The position numbers were made by a program, and so were the translations under genes. This document shows positions 25,997 through 42,550 of a DNA stretch of 64,000 nucleotides, piece after piece; position 1 is the first letter of the stretch; each line of letters begins with the position of its first letter. The DNA lies in assembly GCF_020831405.1 (NCBI RefSeq), contig NZ_JAJHPU010000016.1:1-64000 (forward strand). The letters run 5' to 3'. The notes under the pieces are model-generated. The model had not been told where the DNA came from and searched no databases. It was given only the letters and a program-made list of their open reading frames with translations. Source of the DNA: Pseudomonas oryzagri. GTDB lineage: Bacteria > Pseudomonadota > Gammaproteobacteria > Pseudomonadales > Pseudomonadaceae.

Positions 25997-26037
25997 AAAA
26001 AATAAAAAAGGGGATAGCCAAGGCTACCCCCTTTTCT
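25997..26037 (-). terminator. Rho-independent terminator of the atp operon
   Basis: Stem GGGGTAGCC/GGCTATCCCC on the minus strand followed by a run of T residues (complement of 26009-25997). It begins 32 bp downstream of the atpC stop. Confidence 0.9.
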
Positions 26038-26068
26038 CGTCGACCGGATGACCGAACCGCTGAGCGGA

Positions 26069-26503
26069 TCAGTGCATCGGGCCACCGTACTTCTTGCGCA
26101 GTTCCTGAATGGTCCGCAGCTGCGCGGCAGCTTCGGCCAGACGGGCGGAAGCGGTCGAGTAGTCGAACTCGGCACCCTTCTCGCTGAGCGCCTTCTCCGC
26201 CGCCTTCTGGGCTTCGAGGGCCGCCGCTTCGTCGAGGTCGGCGGCACGCACGGCGGTATCGGCGAGAACCTTCACCATGTTCGGCTGGACTTCGAGGAAG
26301 CCGCCGGAAATGTAGAAGACTTCCTGCTCGCCACCCTGCTTGATCACCCGCACCGGACCCGGCTTGAGATCGGTCAGCAGCGGCGCGTGGCCCATGAGAA
26401 TACCCAGATCGCCCTGGTTACCATGAGCAACGACCATTTCCACCAGCCCCGAGAACAGCTCTTCTTCCGCACTGACGATGTCGCAATGGACTGTCATAGC
26501 CAT
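26069..26503 (-). CDS. atpC: F1Fo ATP synthase epsilon subunit
   Basis: A 144-residue central-stalk subunit: N-terminal beta sandwich ([17 protein letters not shown] through [14 protein letters not shown]) and a C-terminal helical hairpin. Three ATGs cluster at 26509, 26503 and 26497. GAGG upstream best fits 26503, giving [10 protein letters not shown]. The gene ends the operon. The tail KKYGGPMH is a little longer than the forms I know. Confidence 0.95.
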   Translation of the reverse strand: MAMTVHCDIVSAEEELFSGLVEMVVAHGNQGDLGILMGHAPLLTDLKPGPVRVIKQGGEQEVFYISGGFLEVQPNMVKVLADTAVRAADLDEAAALEAQKAAEKALSEKGAEFDYSTASARLAEAAAQLRTIQELRKKYGGPMH

Positions 26504-26579
26504 ATTCATGCCTCGGTAAGCAGGCGGCGCCACCGCAGTAGCCGCCGCCTGGTGGAGCACCCGCTAGCGGGTGCGCCAG

Positions 26580-28854
<2,275 letters not shown>

Positions 28855-28904
28855 GTGACACCTTTCGGGTTAGCAGGCGGGAGCCTTGCGGCTCCCGCTG
28901 CGGC

Positions 28905-30449
<1,545 letters not shown>

Positions 30450-30464
30450 GCCATGCCCCTCAAA

Positions 30465-31001
30465 TCAGGATTTCAACGCTTCGGCCAACTGGTTCAGTTT
30501 GCCGCGGACCGAACCGTCGATAACCAGGTCACCCGCACGAATGATCAAACCGCCGATAAGGGCGGGATTGACGGTCGGGGTAGGCTGGACGGTGCGATCT
30601 AGCCGCTTCGACAAGGCGGCAGCCAGAGTTTGGAGTTGTTCGGCGCTCAGTTCGTGAGCCGTTTCGACCACGACCTCGAGCGAACGCTCGGCTTCCGCCT
30701 TGAGCGTCTCGAACTGCTCGAGCACGGTCGGCAGCAGTTCCAGGCGATCGTTCTCGCCCAGGGCCACCACGAAGTTGCGGAACGACTCGTCGATGCTTTC
30801 AGCACACAGCTGAACCAGAACCTCGGCCTTGCGGTCGCGGGTCAGGGCCGGATTGCGCAGCTGGGCGATGACTTCGGGGGACTCCACGAAGGCGGCGCTC
30901 AGTGCCAGCATGTTCGACCAGGCATCGGTCTGTTTGGCTGCGGAAGCGAACTCGAAGGCGGCTTTCGCATAAGGCCGAGCAAGCGTATTGATAGTTGCCA
31001 T
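30465..31001 (-). CDS. atpH: F1Fo ATP synthase delta subunit
   Basis: A 178-residue peripheral-stalk protein linking F1 to the b dimer. The N-terminal six-helix bundle starts LARPYAKAAFEFA; the C-terminal motif PALIGGLIIRAGDLVIDGSVRGKL is diagnostic. It lies 12 bp from atpF. Confidence 0.96.
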   Translation of the reverse strand: MATINTLARPYAKAAFEFASAAKQTDAWSNMLALSAAFVESPEVIAQLRNPALTRDRKAEVLVQLCAESIDESFRNFVVALGENDRLELLPTVLEQFETLKAEAERSLEVVVETAHELSAEQLQTLAAALSKRLDRTVQPTPTVNPALIGGLIIRAGDLVIDGSVRGKLNQLAEALKS

Positions 31002-31013
31002 CGCTCGCCTCGC

Positions 31014-31484
31014 TTAGAGTTGGGAGGCCAGTTTTGCGACCAGATCGTTGTGTGCCTTGGAATCCACGGAGGACTCCAGGATCTTCTCGGCACCGGCGAC
31101 GGCGAGAGCCGCAACTTCGGCGCGCAGTTGATCCTTGGCGCGATTCACTTCAACCTCGATTTCAGCCTTGGCACCGGCAAGCAGGCGCTCGCCTTCGCTA
31201 CGGGCCTGCTGCTTGGCTTCTTCGACGATCGCGTTGGCGGTCTTGTTCGCCTTCTCGAGAATCTCGGCAGCCTGCTCCTTGGTTTCACGGAGCGTCTGGG
31301 CAGCTTTTTCCTGGGCCATCTGCAGGTCGCGCTGGGCACGGCCGGCGGCATCCAGACCTTCGGCAATTTTCTTCTGGCGGGCTTGCATGGCGGCGGTGAT
31401 CGGCGGCCACACAAACTTCATGGTGAACCAGACGAAAATAGCGAAGGCAATCGTTTGACCGAACAGCGTCAAGTTAATATTCAC
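31014..31484 (-). CDS. atpF: F1Fo ATP synthase b subunit
   Basis: A 156-residue peripheral stalk: one N-terminal membrane helix ([21 protein letters not shown]) then a long charged, alanine-rich coiled coil. The start is GTG at 31484 (VNINLTLFG), with GAGG upstream. Confidence 0.96.
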   Translation of the reverse strand: MNINLTLFGQTIAFAIFVWFTMKFVWPPITAAMQARQKKIAEGLDAAGRAQRDLQMAQEKAAQTLRETKEQAAEILEKANKTANAIVEEAKQQARSEGERLLAGAKAEIEVEVNRAKDQLRAEVAALAVAGAEKILESSVDSKAHNDLVAKLASQL

Positions 31485-31585
31485 AGCGATTTACCTCGTG
31501 CTATCTCGTGGGTCCGGGTAGTCAGAGCCTCGGCAGGCCGGACCGCGCGGGCGCAGTCCGGCCAAGAATCCGCGGATGCCTGAAC

Positions 31586-31831
<246 letters not shown>

Positions 31832-31877
31832 CTAAAGGTTAAGGTTTTCGTTGGTAAAGCTAGGGTTGATCCACTGT

Positions 31878-33112
<1,235 letters not shown>

Positions 33113-33179
33113 GCGGTCCGCCCTCACGTCGCTCGGTCACCGGACGGACCGGCCTGGAACCGGCCAAAATTGCGGCGGG

Positions 33180-33208
33180 AGTATATGGGTGGAAGTGGCC
33201 CCATTCAA
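33180..33208 (-). promoter_or_regulatory. Candidate sigma70 promoter of the atp operon
   Basis: Minus strand TTGAAT, 17-nt spacer, TATACT, about 68 bp upstream of the chosen atpI start, in the gap after parB. Confidence 0.65.
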
Positions 33209-33252
33209 CTGCCCGGTAGCCAAAAAAGGTCATTCGCTACAAGAGCGGCGCC

Positions 33253-34122
33253 TCAGCGAATATGCGCCAGCACACCCTGCAACTCGTCCAGCGAGCCATA
33301 ACGAATCACCAGCTGCCCCTTGCCCTTGTCGCCATGGCGGATCTGCACCTCGGCGCCAAGCCGCTCGGCCAGCCGCTGTTCGAGGCGGGCGATGTCCGGA
33401 TCGGCCTTGGCCGACGTCTCCTGCGGCTTGTCGTTCAGCCACTGGCGCACCAGCGCTTCGGTCTGACGAACGGTCAAGCCACGTGCGACAACGTGCCGCG
33501 CCCCTTCCGCCTGGCGTGCGACCGGCAGACCGAGCAGCGCGCGGGCATGGCCCATCTCCAGATCGCCGTGCGCCAGCAGGGTTTTCACCTCCTCCGGCAG
33601 GGCGATCAGGCGCAGCAGGTTAGCCACACTGACCCGCGACTTGCCCACCGCGTCGGCGACCTGCTGCTGGGTGAGCTGGAAATCCTGCTGCAGGCGCTGC
33701 AGGGCGGTGGCTTCCTCGATCGGATTGAGGTCCTCGCGCTGGATGTTCTCGATCAGCGCCATGGCGACCGCCGCCTCGTCGCTGACCTCGCGCACCAGCG
33801 CCGGTATGCGCTCCAGGCCGGCCAGCTGGCAGGCCCGCCAGCGCCGCTCGCCGGCGATGATCTCGTAGCGCTCGTCGTCGAGCGGGCGCACCACCACTGG
33901 CTGCATCAGGCCCTGGCGACGGATCGATTGCGCCAGCTCCTCCAGCGCCTGCGGATCCATGTCGCGGCGCGGCTGGTACTTGCCGCGCTGCAGCAGCTCC
34001 ACCGGTAGCTGTTGCAGTTCCTCGCGCGGCACGCGGCTCGCCTGCTCCTGCAGGACGCTCACGCTGGTGCCGCCGAGCAGGGCGTCCAGGCCGCGACCCA
34101 GGCCTCGTTTCTTCACAGCCAT
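33253..34122 (-). CDS. parB: Chromosome partitioning protein ParB
   Basis: A 289-residue parS-binding CTPase clamp. N-terminal RGLGRGLDALLGG box, CTP-binding GERRWRAC motif, helix-turn-helix LTQQQVADAVGKSRVSVANLL and a C-terminal dimer domain. It lies 10 bp downstream of parA. Three parS sites lie in this window. Confidence 0.97.
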   Translation of the reverse strand: MAVKKRGLGRGLDALLGGTSVSVLQEQASRVPREELQQLPVELLQRGKYQPRRDMDPQALEELAQSIRRQGLMQPVVVRPLDDERYEIIAGERRWRACQLAGLERIPALVREVSDEAAVAMALIENIQREDLNPIEEATALQRLQQDFQLTQQQVADAVGKSRVSVANLLRLIALPEEVKTLLAHGDLEMGHARALLGLPVARQAEGARHVVARGLTVRQTEALVRQWLNDKPQETSAKADPDIARLEQRLAERLGAEVQIRHGDKGKGQLVIRYGSLDELQGVLAHIR

Positions 34123-34132
34123 GTGCGGCTCC

Positions 34133-34924
34133 TCAAGCGGTGGTGGCGGCGCGCTTGACGCGACGCTGGCGGGCGACCAGTTCCTTGGCCAGTTCCAGAT
34201 AAGCCTTGGCGCCCCGCGAGCCCTTGTCGTAGGCCAGCGCCGGCATGCCGTGGCTGGGCGCTTCGGCCAGGCGCACGTTGCGTGGAATGGTGGTCTCGTA
34301 GACGGCGTCGCCGAAGTGCGCCTGCAACTGGGCGGTGACCTCGTTGGTCAGGCCGATGCGCCCGTCATACATGGTGCGCAGGATGCCCTCGATGCGCAGG
34401 CTCGGGTTGAGCAGCGCACCGATGCGCTGGATGCTGTTGACCAGGTCGGAAACCCCCTCCAGCGCGTAGTACTCGCACTGCATGGGGATGATCACGGCGT
34501 CGGCGGCGACCAGCGCGTTGACGGTGAGCATCGACAGCGCCGGCGGGCAGTCGATCAGGATGTAGTCGTAGTTGTCGCGGATCGGCGCCAGCGCCTGGCG
34601 CAGGCGCTGCTCCTTGTTCGGCAGATCGAGCAGGGTGACTTCCGCGGCGGTCAGGTCGCGGTTGGCCGGCAGCAGCTGGTAGCCGCCGTGCTCGGACGAT
34701 TGCATGGCCTGGGCCAGGTCGCACTGGCCGACCAGCACGTCGTAGACGGAGTGCTCGAGGCCGAGCTTGTCGACCCCGCTGCCGGAGGTGGCGTTGCCCT
34801 GCGGATCGAGGTCGATCAGCAGGACGCGGCGCTGGGTGGCCACCAGCGAGGCGGCCAGGTTGACGCAACTGGTGGTCTTGCCCACCCCGCCCTTCTGGTT
34901 GGCGATCGCAAATACTTTGGCCAT
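34133..34924 (-). CDS. parA: Chromosome partitioning ATPase ParA
   Basis: A 263-residue deviant Walker ATPase (KGGVGKTTSCVNLAASL, Walker B YILIDCPPALS) that moves ParB-parS complexes. It is chromosomal Soj type without an N-terminal HTH. The rsmG-parA-parB order is the usual origin arrangement. Confidence 0.97.
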   Translation of the reverse strand: MAKVFAIANQKGGVGKTTSCVNLAASLVATQRRVLLIDLDPQGNATSGSGVDKLGLEHSVYDVLVGQCDLAQAMQSSEHGGYQLLPANRDLTAAEVTLLDLPNKEQRLRQALAPIRDNYDYILIDCPPALSMLTVNALVAADAVIIPMQCEYYALEGVSDLVNSIQRIGALLNPSLRIEGILRTMYDGRIGLTNEVTAQLQAHFGDAVYETTIPRNVRLAEAPSHGMPALAYDKGSRGAKAYLELAKELVARQRRVKRAATTA

Positions 34925-34937
34925 GCTTGGCTCCCCC

Positions 34938-35584
34938 TCATGCGCTGCGGCGCAGTATCAGCAGATGGCGCTGGCCCTGGCAACCGGGCACCTGCAGCAG
35001 ATGGTCGGCTTCGACGGCAAAATCCGCCGGCAGGGCGACGAGTTCGTCGTGCGGATACTGGCCCTTCATGGCCAGCCAGCGCGTGCCCTGGTCGCCCAGG
35101 TGGCGGGTCCAGGTGGCGAAGTCGGCCAGCGAACTGAACGCCCGCGACACGATGCCGGAAAATGGTTGGACCGGACGGAAGTTTTCCACCCGGCTGTGGA
35201 CAACTTCGAGGTTGCCCAGCTGGAGTTCGAGTTTCACCTGGGTCTGGAAGCGGGTCTTCTTGCCGTTGGAATCCAGGGTGGTGAAGCGCCGCTCGGGGAA
35301 CAGGATGGCCAGCGGAATGCCGGGCATGCCGCCGCCGCTGCCGACATCCAGCCAGTTATCCCCAGCCGCGGCCACGAACGGCACGATGCTCAGGCTGTCG
35401 AGCAGATGGCGGGAGACCATCTCGTCCGGGTTGCGCACCGCGGTGAGATTGTAGGCCTGGTTCCACTTGATCAGCAGGGCCAGGTAGGCCAGCAGCTGCT
35501 CCTGCTGCTGGGCGGTGAGCTCGATCCCGAGCTCGGCGGCGCCACGCGCCAGTTCGGCGGCGTGGGCCGGGGTGACGGCGGACA

Positions 35585-35585
<1 letters not shown>
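34938..35585 (-). CDS. rsmG: 16S rRNA (guanine-527-N7)-methyltransferase
   Basis: A 215-residue SAM-dependent methyltransferase ([16 protein letters not shown], with [10 protein letters not shown] downstream). Its ATG overlaps the mnmG stop by one base (TGATG), indicating translational coupling. A near-perfect inverted repeat at 35178-35207 lies inside the coding region. Confidence 0.96.
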
Positions 35586-37477
<1,892 letters not shown>

Positions 37478-37589
37478 CACGCACCTCGTGCCTGTTCGAG
37501 AAGGTAATTCAGGGAGCCGCACAGTATAGAGGCTTATCCAGGGTGAATGAAGTCAGGTGAACAAAAAGTAGCCAGCCCGGAGCGCTTCG

Positions 37590-37890
37590 CCAGCGGACAA
37601 CAGAAAATAAATAGGTCGAATTTTTAAAAAGCTTGTTCTTGTGTTTGTTTTAGGTGTGCACAAAATCTGTGGATAGTTCCTTCTATCCCTTTCAGATCAA
37701 CAAGTTATGCTATGAATAAGGTTGTACACAGCCCTTCCTGAGGTCTCTGGAAAACCCGCCTGGGGCTGTGTGTGGACAAGTCGGTTATCCACAGGCGCAG
37801 TTATCCACAATCCTCGGTCGCGCTTATCGAGAGCGCTGCCGAGCGCTTTTCCACAGGGCTCAGGAAGCGGCCGAGGAGCGTGTGGACAAC
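37590..37890. other. Origin-like region between mnmG and mnmE
   Basis: The 513-bp gap 37478-37990 holds an A/T-rich tract (about 37600-37680) followed by DnaA boxes. Exact TTATCCACA occur at 37785 and 37801; near matches are TGTGGATAG at 37669, TGTGGACAA at 37771 and 37881, and TTTTCCACA at 37847. No gene is supported here. The arrangement resembles an origin or a DnaA-binding regulatory locus. Confidence 0.6.
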
Positions 37891-37990
37891 TGGCGCGCAG
37901 GGGGAGACGCGGCCGCGCGCAGGCGCTTCCGGCAGAGAGAGGGACGAGGGAAGGCGACGACCGGTAGCAGGCGCCACCGGCCGGGAGGCA

Positions 37991-39358
37991 CTACTTGCCG
38001 ATGCAGAAGCTGGAGAAGATCCGCCCGAGCAGGTCGTCGGGGGTGAAGGCGCCGGTGATCTCGCCGAGCGCCTGGTGGGCCATGCGCAGGTCCTCGGCGA
38101 GCAGTTCGCCGGCGCCCAGCGCGGTCAGCTGTGCGCGGCCATGCTCGAGGCAGGCGCCGGCCTGGCGCAGTGCGTCGAGGTGGCGGCGCCGCGCGCTGAA
38201 GCTGCTCTCGGTGGTCTGCTCATAGCCCATGCAGGTTTTCAGATGCTCGCGCAGCAGCTCGAGACCGGCCCCGCTGCGGGCCGACAGGCTGAGGGTCACG
38301 TGGCCGTCGGCGCAGCTTTCCAGGCCCACCGCCTCGCCGGACAGGTCGACCTTGTTGCGGATCAGGGTGACCCGTGCCGGATCCGGACGCTGGTCGAGGA
38401 ATTCCGGCCATAGGGCGAACGGATCGGCGGCCTCCGGCGCGCTGGCGTCGACCACCAGCAGCACGCGGTCGGCCTCGCCGATCGCCTTCAGGGCGCGCTC
38501 GACGCCGATCCGCTCCACCTGATCCTCGGTATCGCGCAGGCCGGCGGTGTCGACCACGTGCAGCGGCATGCCGTCGATGTGGATATGCTCGCGCAGCACG
38601 TCGCGGGTGGTGCCGGCGATGTCGGTGACGATCGCTGCCTCGCGGCCGGCCAGGGCGTTGAGCAGGCTGGACTTGCCGGCGTTGGGGCGGCCGGCGATCA
38701 CCACGCTCATGCCATCGCGCAGCAGGGCGCCCTGCCCGGCCTCGCGCTGCACCGCCAGCAGTTCGCCGCGCACGCCGTCGAGCTGGCCGAGCACGTGGCC
38801 GTCGGCGAGAAAATCGATCTCCTCCTCGGGAAAGTCGATGGCCGCCTCGACGTACATGCGCAGCTCGATCAGCTTGTCGGCCAGGCGCTGGACCTTGCGC
38901 GAGAACTCGCCCTGCAGCGAGCGCACCGCGTTGCGCGCCGCCTGTTCGCTGCTCGCCTCGATCAGATCGGCGATCGCCTCGGCCTGGGCCAGGTCGAGCT
39001 TGTCGTTGAGGAAGGCGCGCTCGCTGAACTCGCCGGGGCGGGCGAGACGCGCGCCCAGTTCCAGGCAGCGGCGCAGCAGCATGTCGAGCACCACCGGGCC
39101 ACCGTGGCCCTGCAACTCGAGGACATCCTCGCCGGTGAACGAGTTCGGACCGCGGAAGAACAGCAGCAGGCCCTGGTCGATCACCTCGCCGTCGTCGGCG
39201 AAGAACTCGCAGTAGTAGGCATGCCGCGGCTCGGGTTCGCGACCGCTCAAGCTGATGGCGATCGGCCGCGCGCGCGGCCCGGAGACGCGGACGATGCCCA
39301 CCCCACCCCTGCCCTGGGCGGTGGCGACGGCGGCGATGGTGTCACGGACGGGTTGCAT
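37991..39358 (-). CDS. mnmE: tRNA modification GTPase MnmE
   Basis: A 455-residue partner of MnmG. N-terminal tetrahydrofolate-binding domain, helical domain, G domain ([38 protein letters not shown]) and the C-terminal CIGK with its functional Cys. The start at 39358 matches the family; an upstream frame extends to 39385. A terminator separates it from yidC, so it may have its own promoter. Confidence 0.97.
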   Translation of the reverse strand: MQPVRDTIAAVATAQGRGGVGIVRVSGPRARPIAISLSGREPEPRHAYYCEFFADDGEVIDQGLLLFFRGPNSFTGEDVLELQGHGGPVVLDMLLRRCLELGARLARPGEFSERAFLNDKLDLAQAEAIADLIEASSEQAARNAVRSLQGEFSRKVQRLADKLIELRMYVEAAIDFPEEEIDFLADGHVLGQLDGVRGELLAVQREAGQGALLRDGMSVVIAGRPNAGKSSLLNALAGREAAIVTDIAGTTRDVLREHIHIDGMPLHVVDTAGLRDTEDQVERIGVERALKAIGEADRVLLVVDASAPEAADPFALWPEFLDQRPDPARVTLIRNKVDLSGEAVGLESCADGHVTLSLSARSGAGLELLREHLKTCMGYEQTTESSFSARRRHLDALRQAGACLEHGRAQLTALGAGELLAEDLRMAHQALGEITGAFTPDDLLGRIFSSFCIGK

Positions 39359-39376
39359 GGCGGCCTCCGGATGGCG

Positions 39377-39407
39377 AAAAAGCAAGACGCCCCACGAGGG
39401 GGCGTCT
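39377..39407 (-). terminator. Rho-independent terminator after yidC
   Basis: Minus strand AGACGCCCC pairs with GGGGCGTCT around a 5-nt loop, followed by TGCTTTTTC. It lies in the 79-bp gap between yidC and mnmE. Confidence 0.8.
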
Positions 39408-39437
39408 GCGTCGGGATCGTCGAGCGGTGCCGCGGCG

Positions 39438-41102
39438 TCAGGCCTTGGCGGCCCCTTCGATCTGCCGGGTAATGTACCACTGCTGGGCGATGGACAGGAC
39501 GTTGTTGACCACCCAGTACAGCACCAGACCGGCCGGGAACCACAGGAAGAACACGGTGAAGATGATCGGCATCAGCTTCATCACGCGGGCCTGCATGGGA
39601 TCCGGCGGGGTCGGATTGAGGGTCTGCTGGAAGAACATGCTGGCGCCCATGATGATCGGCAGGATGAAGTACGGATCCTTGATCGACAGGTCGACGATCC
39701 AGCCCAGCCACGGCGCCTGGCGCATTTCCACGCTTTCCAGCAGCACCCAGTAGAGGGCGAGGAACACCGGCATCTGCACGAGGATCGGCAGGCAGCCGCC
39801 CAGCGGATTGATCTTCTCCTTCTTGTACAGCTCCATCATCGCCTGGGACATCTTCTGGCGGTCTTCGCCGAACTGTTCCTTGAGCGCCTGCAGCTTGGGT
39901 GCCACGGCGCGCATGCGCGCCATCGACCGGTAGCTGGCCGCCGACAGCGGGAAGAACGCCAGCTTGATCACCACAGTCAGGGCGATGATCGACCAGCCCC
40001 AGTTGCCGAGCAGGCTGTGGATAAGTTGCAGCAGCCAGAAGATCGGCTGGGCGATGAACCACAGGAAGCCGTAGTCGACGGTCAGCTCCAGACCCGGCGA
40101 CAGCTCCTTGAGGATGCCTTGGGATTTCGGACCGGCGTACAGGGTGGCGCTGGTCTCGGCGCTGGCGCCGGCCGGCACGTTGAGCGCCGGACCGGTGAAG
40201 CCGATGATGTAGTTGCCCTGGCTGTCCTTGCGGGTGGTGACCAGGTTGGCGTCGTCCTTGTTCGGCACCCAGGCGGTGACGAAGTAGTGCTGCAGCCAGG
40301 CGATCCAGCCACCCTGCACGGTTTCGCGCAGGTTCTTGTCGTCCATGTCCTTCATGGCGACCTTCTTGTACGGCTCGTCCTTGGTCCACAGCGCGGCGCC
40401 CAGGTAGGTGGCCATGCCGGTGGCGCTAGTCTGCGACGGGTCCTTGCTGGCATCGCGCTTGAGCTGGGCGAACAGGTTGCCGCTCCACGGCGCACCGCTC
40501 TGGTTGTCGATGCGGTGGCTGACGGTGAAGTCGTACTCGCCGCGCTTGAAGCTGAAGCGCTTGACGTAGTTGACCCCGGCCTCGCTGAACTTCAGCTCGA
40601 CCACCAGCTCGTCCTGGCCGTCGGCCATCTGGTACACGCTCTTCTCGCTGGTGTACAGCGGGCGGCCGCTGGCACGGGCGTCCGGACCGTTGGCGCCGGT
40701 CAGGCCGCTCTGCGCCACGTAGGTACGCTCGACGCCGTTGTCGAACAGGGCGAACGGCACCTCGCGGTTCTGCAGGCTGCGCGGGTATTTCGGCAGAGCC
40801 AGCTGTGCCACGTCGCCGCCCTGCGGGTCGATGGCCAGCTTGAGCACGTCGGTCTGCACCTGGATCAGCTGCTTGCTCGTCGCCGCGGCGACCACCGGAG
40901 TGCCGGGCTGCTCGCCGGCCGGCGGCACGTCGGCCTGGCTGCCTTGGGTCGGCACATTGTCGTTCGGCAGCGCCGGTGTGGCGCTGTCGGCCACGGCTTG
41001 CGGCGGCAGCTGCGGCTGGCCGTAGTCCTCGTTCCACTTGAGGACCATGATGTAAGACACGATTGCCAGAGCGACGATCAGTATCGAGCGTTGAATGTCC
41101 AT
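39438..41102 (-). CDS. yidC: Membrane protein insertase YidC
   Basis: A 554-residue inner-membrane insertase: N-terminal helix ([17 protein letters not shown]), large periplasmic beta domain about 60-330, then five helices with the conserved C1 region and [20 protein letters not shown]. The start at 41102 gives MDIQRSILI; a frame extends to 41171. It is 4 bp downstream of yidD. An exact DnaA nonamer lies inside at 40016. Confidence 0.97.
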   Translation of the reverse strand: MDIQRSILIVALAIVSYIMVLKWNEDYGQPQLPPQAVADSATPALPNDNVPTQGSQADVPPAGEQPGTPVVAAATSKQLIQVQTDVLKLAIDPQGGDVAQLALPKYPRSLQNREVPFALFDNGVERTYVAQSGLTGANGPDARASGRPLYTSEKSVYQMADGQDELVVELKFSEAGVNYVKRFSFKRGEYDFTVSHRIDNQSGAPWSGNLFAQLKRDASKDPSQTSATGMATYLGAALWTKDEPYKKVAMKDMDDKNLRETVQGGWIAWLQHYFVTAWVPNKDDANLVTTRKDSQGNYIIGFTGPALNVPAGASAETSATLYAGPKSQGILKELSPGLELTVDYGFLWFIAQPIFWLLQLIHSLLGNWGWSIIALTVVIKLAFFPLSAASYRSMARMRAVAPKLQALKEQFGEDRQKMSQAMMELYKKEKINPLGGCLPILVQMPVFLALYWVLLESVEMRQAPWLGWIVDLSIKDPYFILPIIMGASMFFQQTLNPTPPDPMQARVMKLMPIIFTVFFLWFPAGLVLYWVVNNVLSIAQQWYITRQIEGAAKA

Positions 41103-41106
41103 GGTT

Positions 41107-41352
41107 TTATTCGGCCATCGAGGAGGGTCGGGACGTGCGGAACTGGGGCACCGGATCGTAACCACCGGCATGCCAGGGGTGGCAGCGGGACAGCCGACGC
41201 AGGGTCAGCCAACCACCGCGGGCGAGGCCATGCGTACTGATGGCTTCGTGAGCGTAGCAGGAACAACTGGGATAGAAGCGGCAGCGACTGGCCATCAGGG
41301 GACTGATGGCGTAGCGATAGAACTGGATCAGGGCGAGGGCCAGTTTACGCAT
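41107..41352 (-). CDS. yidD: Membrane protein insertion efficiency factor YidD
   Basis: An 81-residue protein with the diagnostic core [18 protein letters not shown] and [14 protein letters not shown]. It assists YidC-dependent insertion. The start at 41352 overlaps the 3' end of rnpA by 8 bp. Confidence 0.95.
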   Translation of the reverse strand: MRKLALALIQFYRYAISPLMASRCRFYPSCSCYAHEAISTHGLARGGWLTLRRLSRCHPWHAGGYDPVPQFRTSRPSSMAE

Positions 41353-41749
41353 GGGATCCGTCGGACAGCGGTTGTTCGGGACGCGCCTGCGGACTGGGCC
41401 GCTGGCGGGCCAGGCGCTTCCAGAGCTTGGCGAACTGCTGGTGCAGCTCGGGGTTGTCCGGATCGCCGAGACCTTTGCGCGCCACCACCACGATGTCCAG
41501 CCCGGCGAGCATCTCCTGATGCAGGCGGAAGGAATCGCGGATGATGCGCTTGAGTCGATTGCGCTCGACGGCAAGCTTGGCGCTCTTCTTGCCGATCACC
41601 AGGCCGAGCCGTGGATGATCGAGCCCGTTGTCACGGGCCAGCAGCAGAACGCTCCTGCCGGGAGCCTTACCGGAGGGGGAGTCGAAGACTGCCGAGAACT
41701 GGCGGGACGTCAGCAGTCGCTTGTCCCGGCCGAAACTCCGACTCACCAC
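41345..41749 (-). CDS. rnpA: Ribonuclease P protein component
   Basis: A 134-residue basic protein that binds RNase P RNA for tRNA 5' maturation. RNR motif [15 protein letters not shown] and N-terminal [12 protein letters not shown]. The start is a tandem GTG at 41749/41746. It lies 13 bp downstream of rpmH in the conserved operon. Confidence 0.95.
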   Translation of the reverse strand: MVSRSFGRDKRLLTSRQFSAVFDSPSGKAPGRSVLLLARDNGLDHPRLGLVIGKKSAKLAVERNRLKRIIRDSFRLHQEMLAGLDIVVVARKGLGDPDNPELHQQFAKLWKRLARQRPSPQARPEQPLSDGSHA

Positions 41750-41762
41750 CCGTTCCGGGCAA

Positions 41763-41900
41763 TCAAACGGTGGTCAGACGCTTGCGGCCCTTGGCGCGAC
41801 GACGCGACAGGACAGCACGACCGTTCTTGGTGGCCATACGAGCGCGGAAACCGTGGTTGCGGACGCGCTTCAGATTGCTGGGCTGAAAAGTACGTTTCAT
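41763..41900 (-). CDS. rpmH: 50S ribosomal protein L34
   Basis: A 45-residue basic protein starting [20 protein letters not shown] and ending GRKRLTTV. One extra Thr makes it a residue longer than the common 44. It is the first gene of rpmH-rnpA-yidD-yidC. Confidence 0.97.
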   Translation of the reverse strand: MKRTFQPSNLKRVRNHGFRARMATKNGRAVLSRRRAKGRKRLTTV

Positions 41901-41960
41901 GGGTCAGTTACCTAGTAATCGCAGAGCTCCGCGAGGGGGCCCCAGTTAAAGAGACCGGCG

Positions 41961-41989
41961 ATTCTAGTGAAAGCCTGGGCACAGGTCAA
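41961..41989 (-). promoter_or_regulatory. Sigma70 promoter of rpmH
   Basis: Minus strand TTGACC, 17-nt spacer, TAGAAT, 61 bp upstream of the rpmH ATG. A strong match that fits a ribosomal-protein operon. Confidence 0.8.
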
Positions 41990-42119
41990 TTTCCAACCAG
42001 CCTTCGTTGACGGTCATCCACAGGGCGTCGAGCCGCGCCTGTCGCGGATATCTCTCTACACCCTTGCCTGAGGAACGTCCTCAGGGCTGTCCTTCTTCAC
42101 CTCCCCTTCTTCTACCTCG

Positions 42120-42490
42120 GGCAACGCGGTTAGCCAGGTTGTGCACTGTCCACAATCAAGACAAAAAGGAGAAATGTTTTAAAAGATCGTTCTGGTAATG
42201 ATGTTTAGGCACCCGACACGGTGTGGATAACTAGGCCAAGGCCTTTATCCACAAGGGTTGGACGAAATGACAAGCTTGTCGAGAAGAGGTGCGCCGGATG
42301 TGCGGCGACTTGGGGAAAACTGGGGATGAAATCGGTGATTATCCACAGGCGACTTGTCAACCGACTTTTCCCGAGGGCTGCGATGGGGTTTGCGATGCGG
42401 TTATCCACATCGCCCGGCGGCCTGATGGACAATCTGTCCGCCGCCCTGCAGCCACGTCTCGCGCCAGCATGTGGATAACTCGGGGCCGCA
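42120..42490. other. Probable chromosomal replication origin (oriC)
   Basis: Intergenic between divergent rpmH and dnaA. It has five exact DnaA nonamers (42222, 42245, 42339, 42401, 42470, in both orientations). A relatively A/T-rich segment at about 42155-42215 lies to their left and could be the unwinding element. Gene orientation switches here. Pseudomonad origins are known from this position. Confidence 0.85.
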
Positions 42491-42500
42491 TCGCTACAAT
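42472..42500 (+). promoter_or_regulatory. Candidate dnaA promoter with a DnaA box over the -35
   Basis: TGGATA, 17-nt spacer, TACAAT. The -35 lies within the DnaA nonamer 42470-42478, so DnaA binding would compete with polymerase (autoregulation, inference). The dnaA start is 50 bp downstream. Confidence 0.6.
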
Positions 42501-42550
42501 GTGCCCTTTGCCTCGCCCTTCGAGGCACCTTTCCAAGCGAGGGAAACCGA

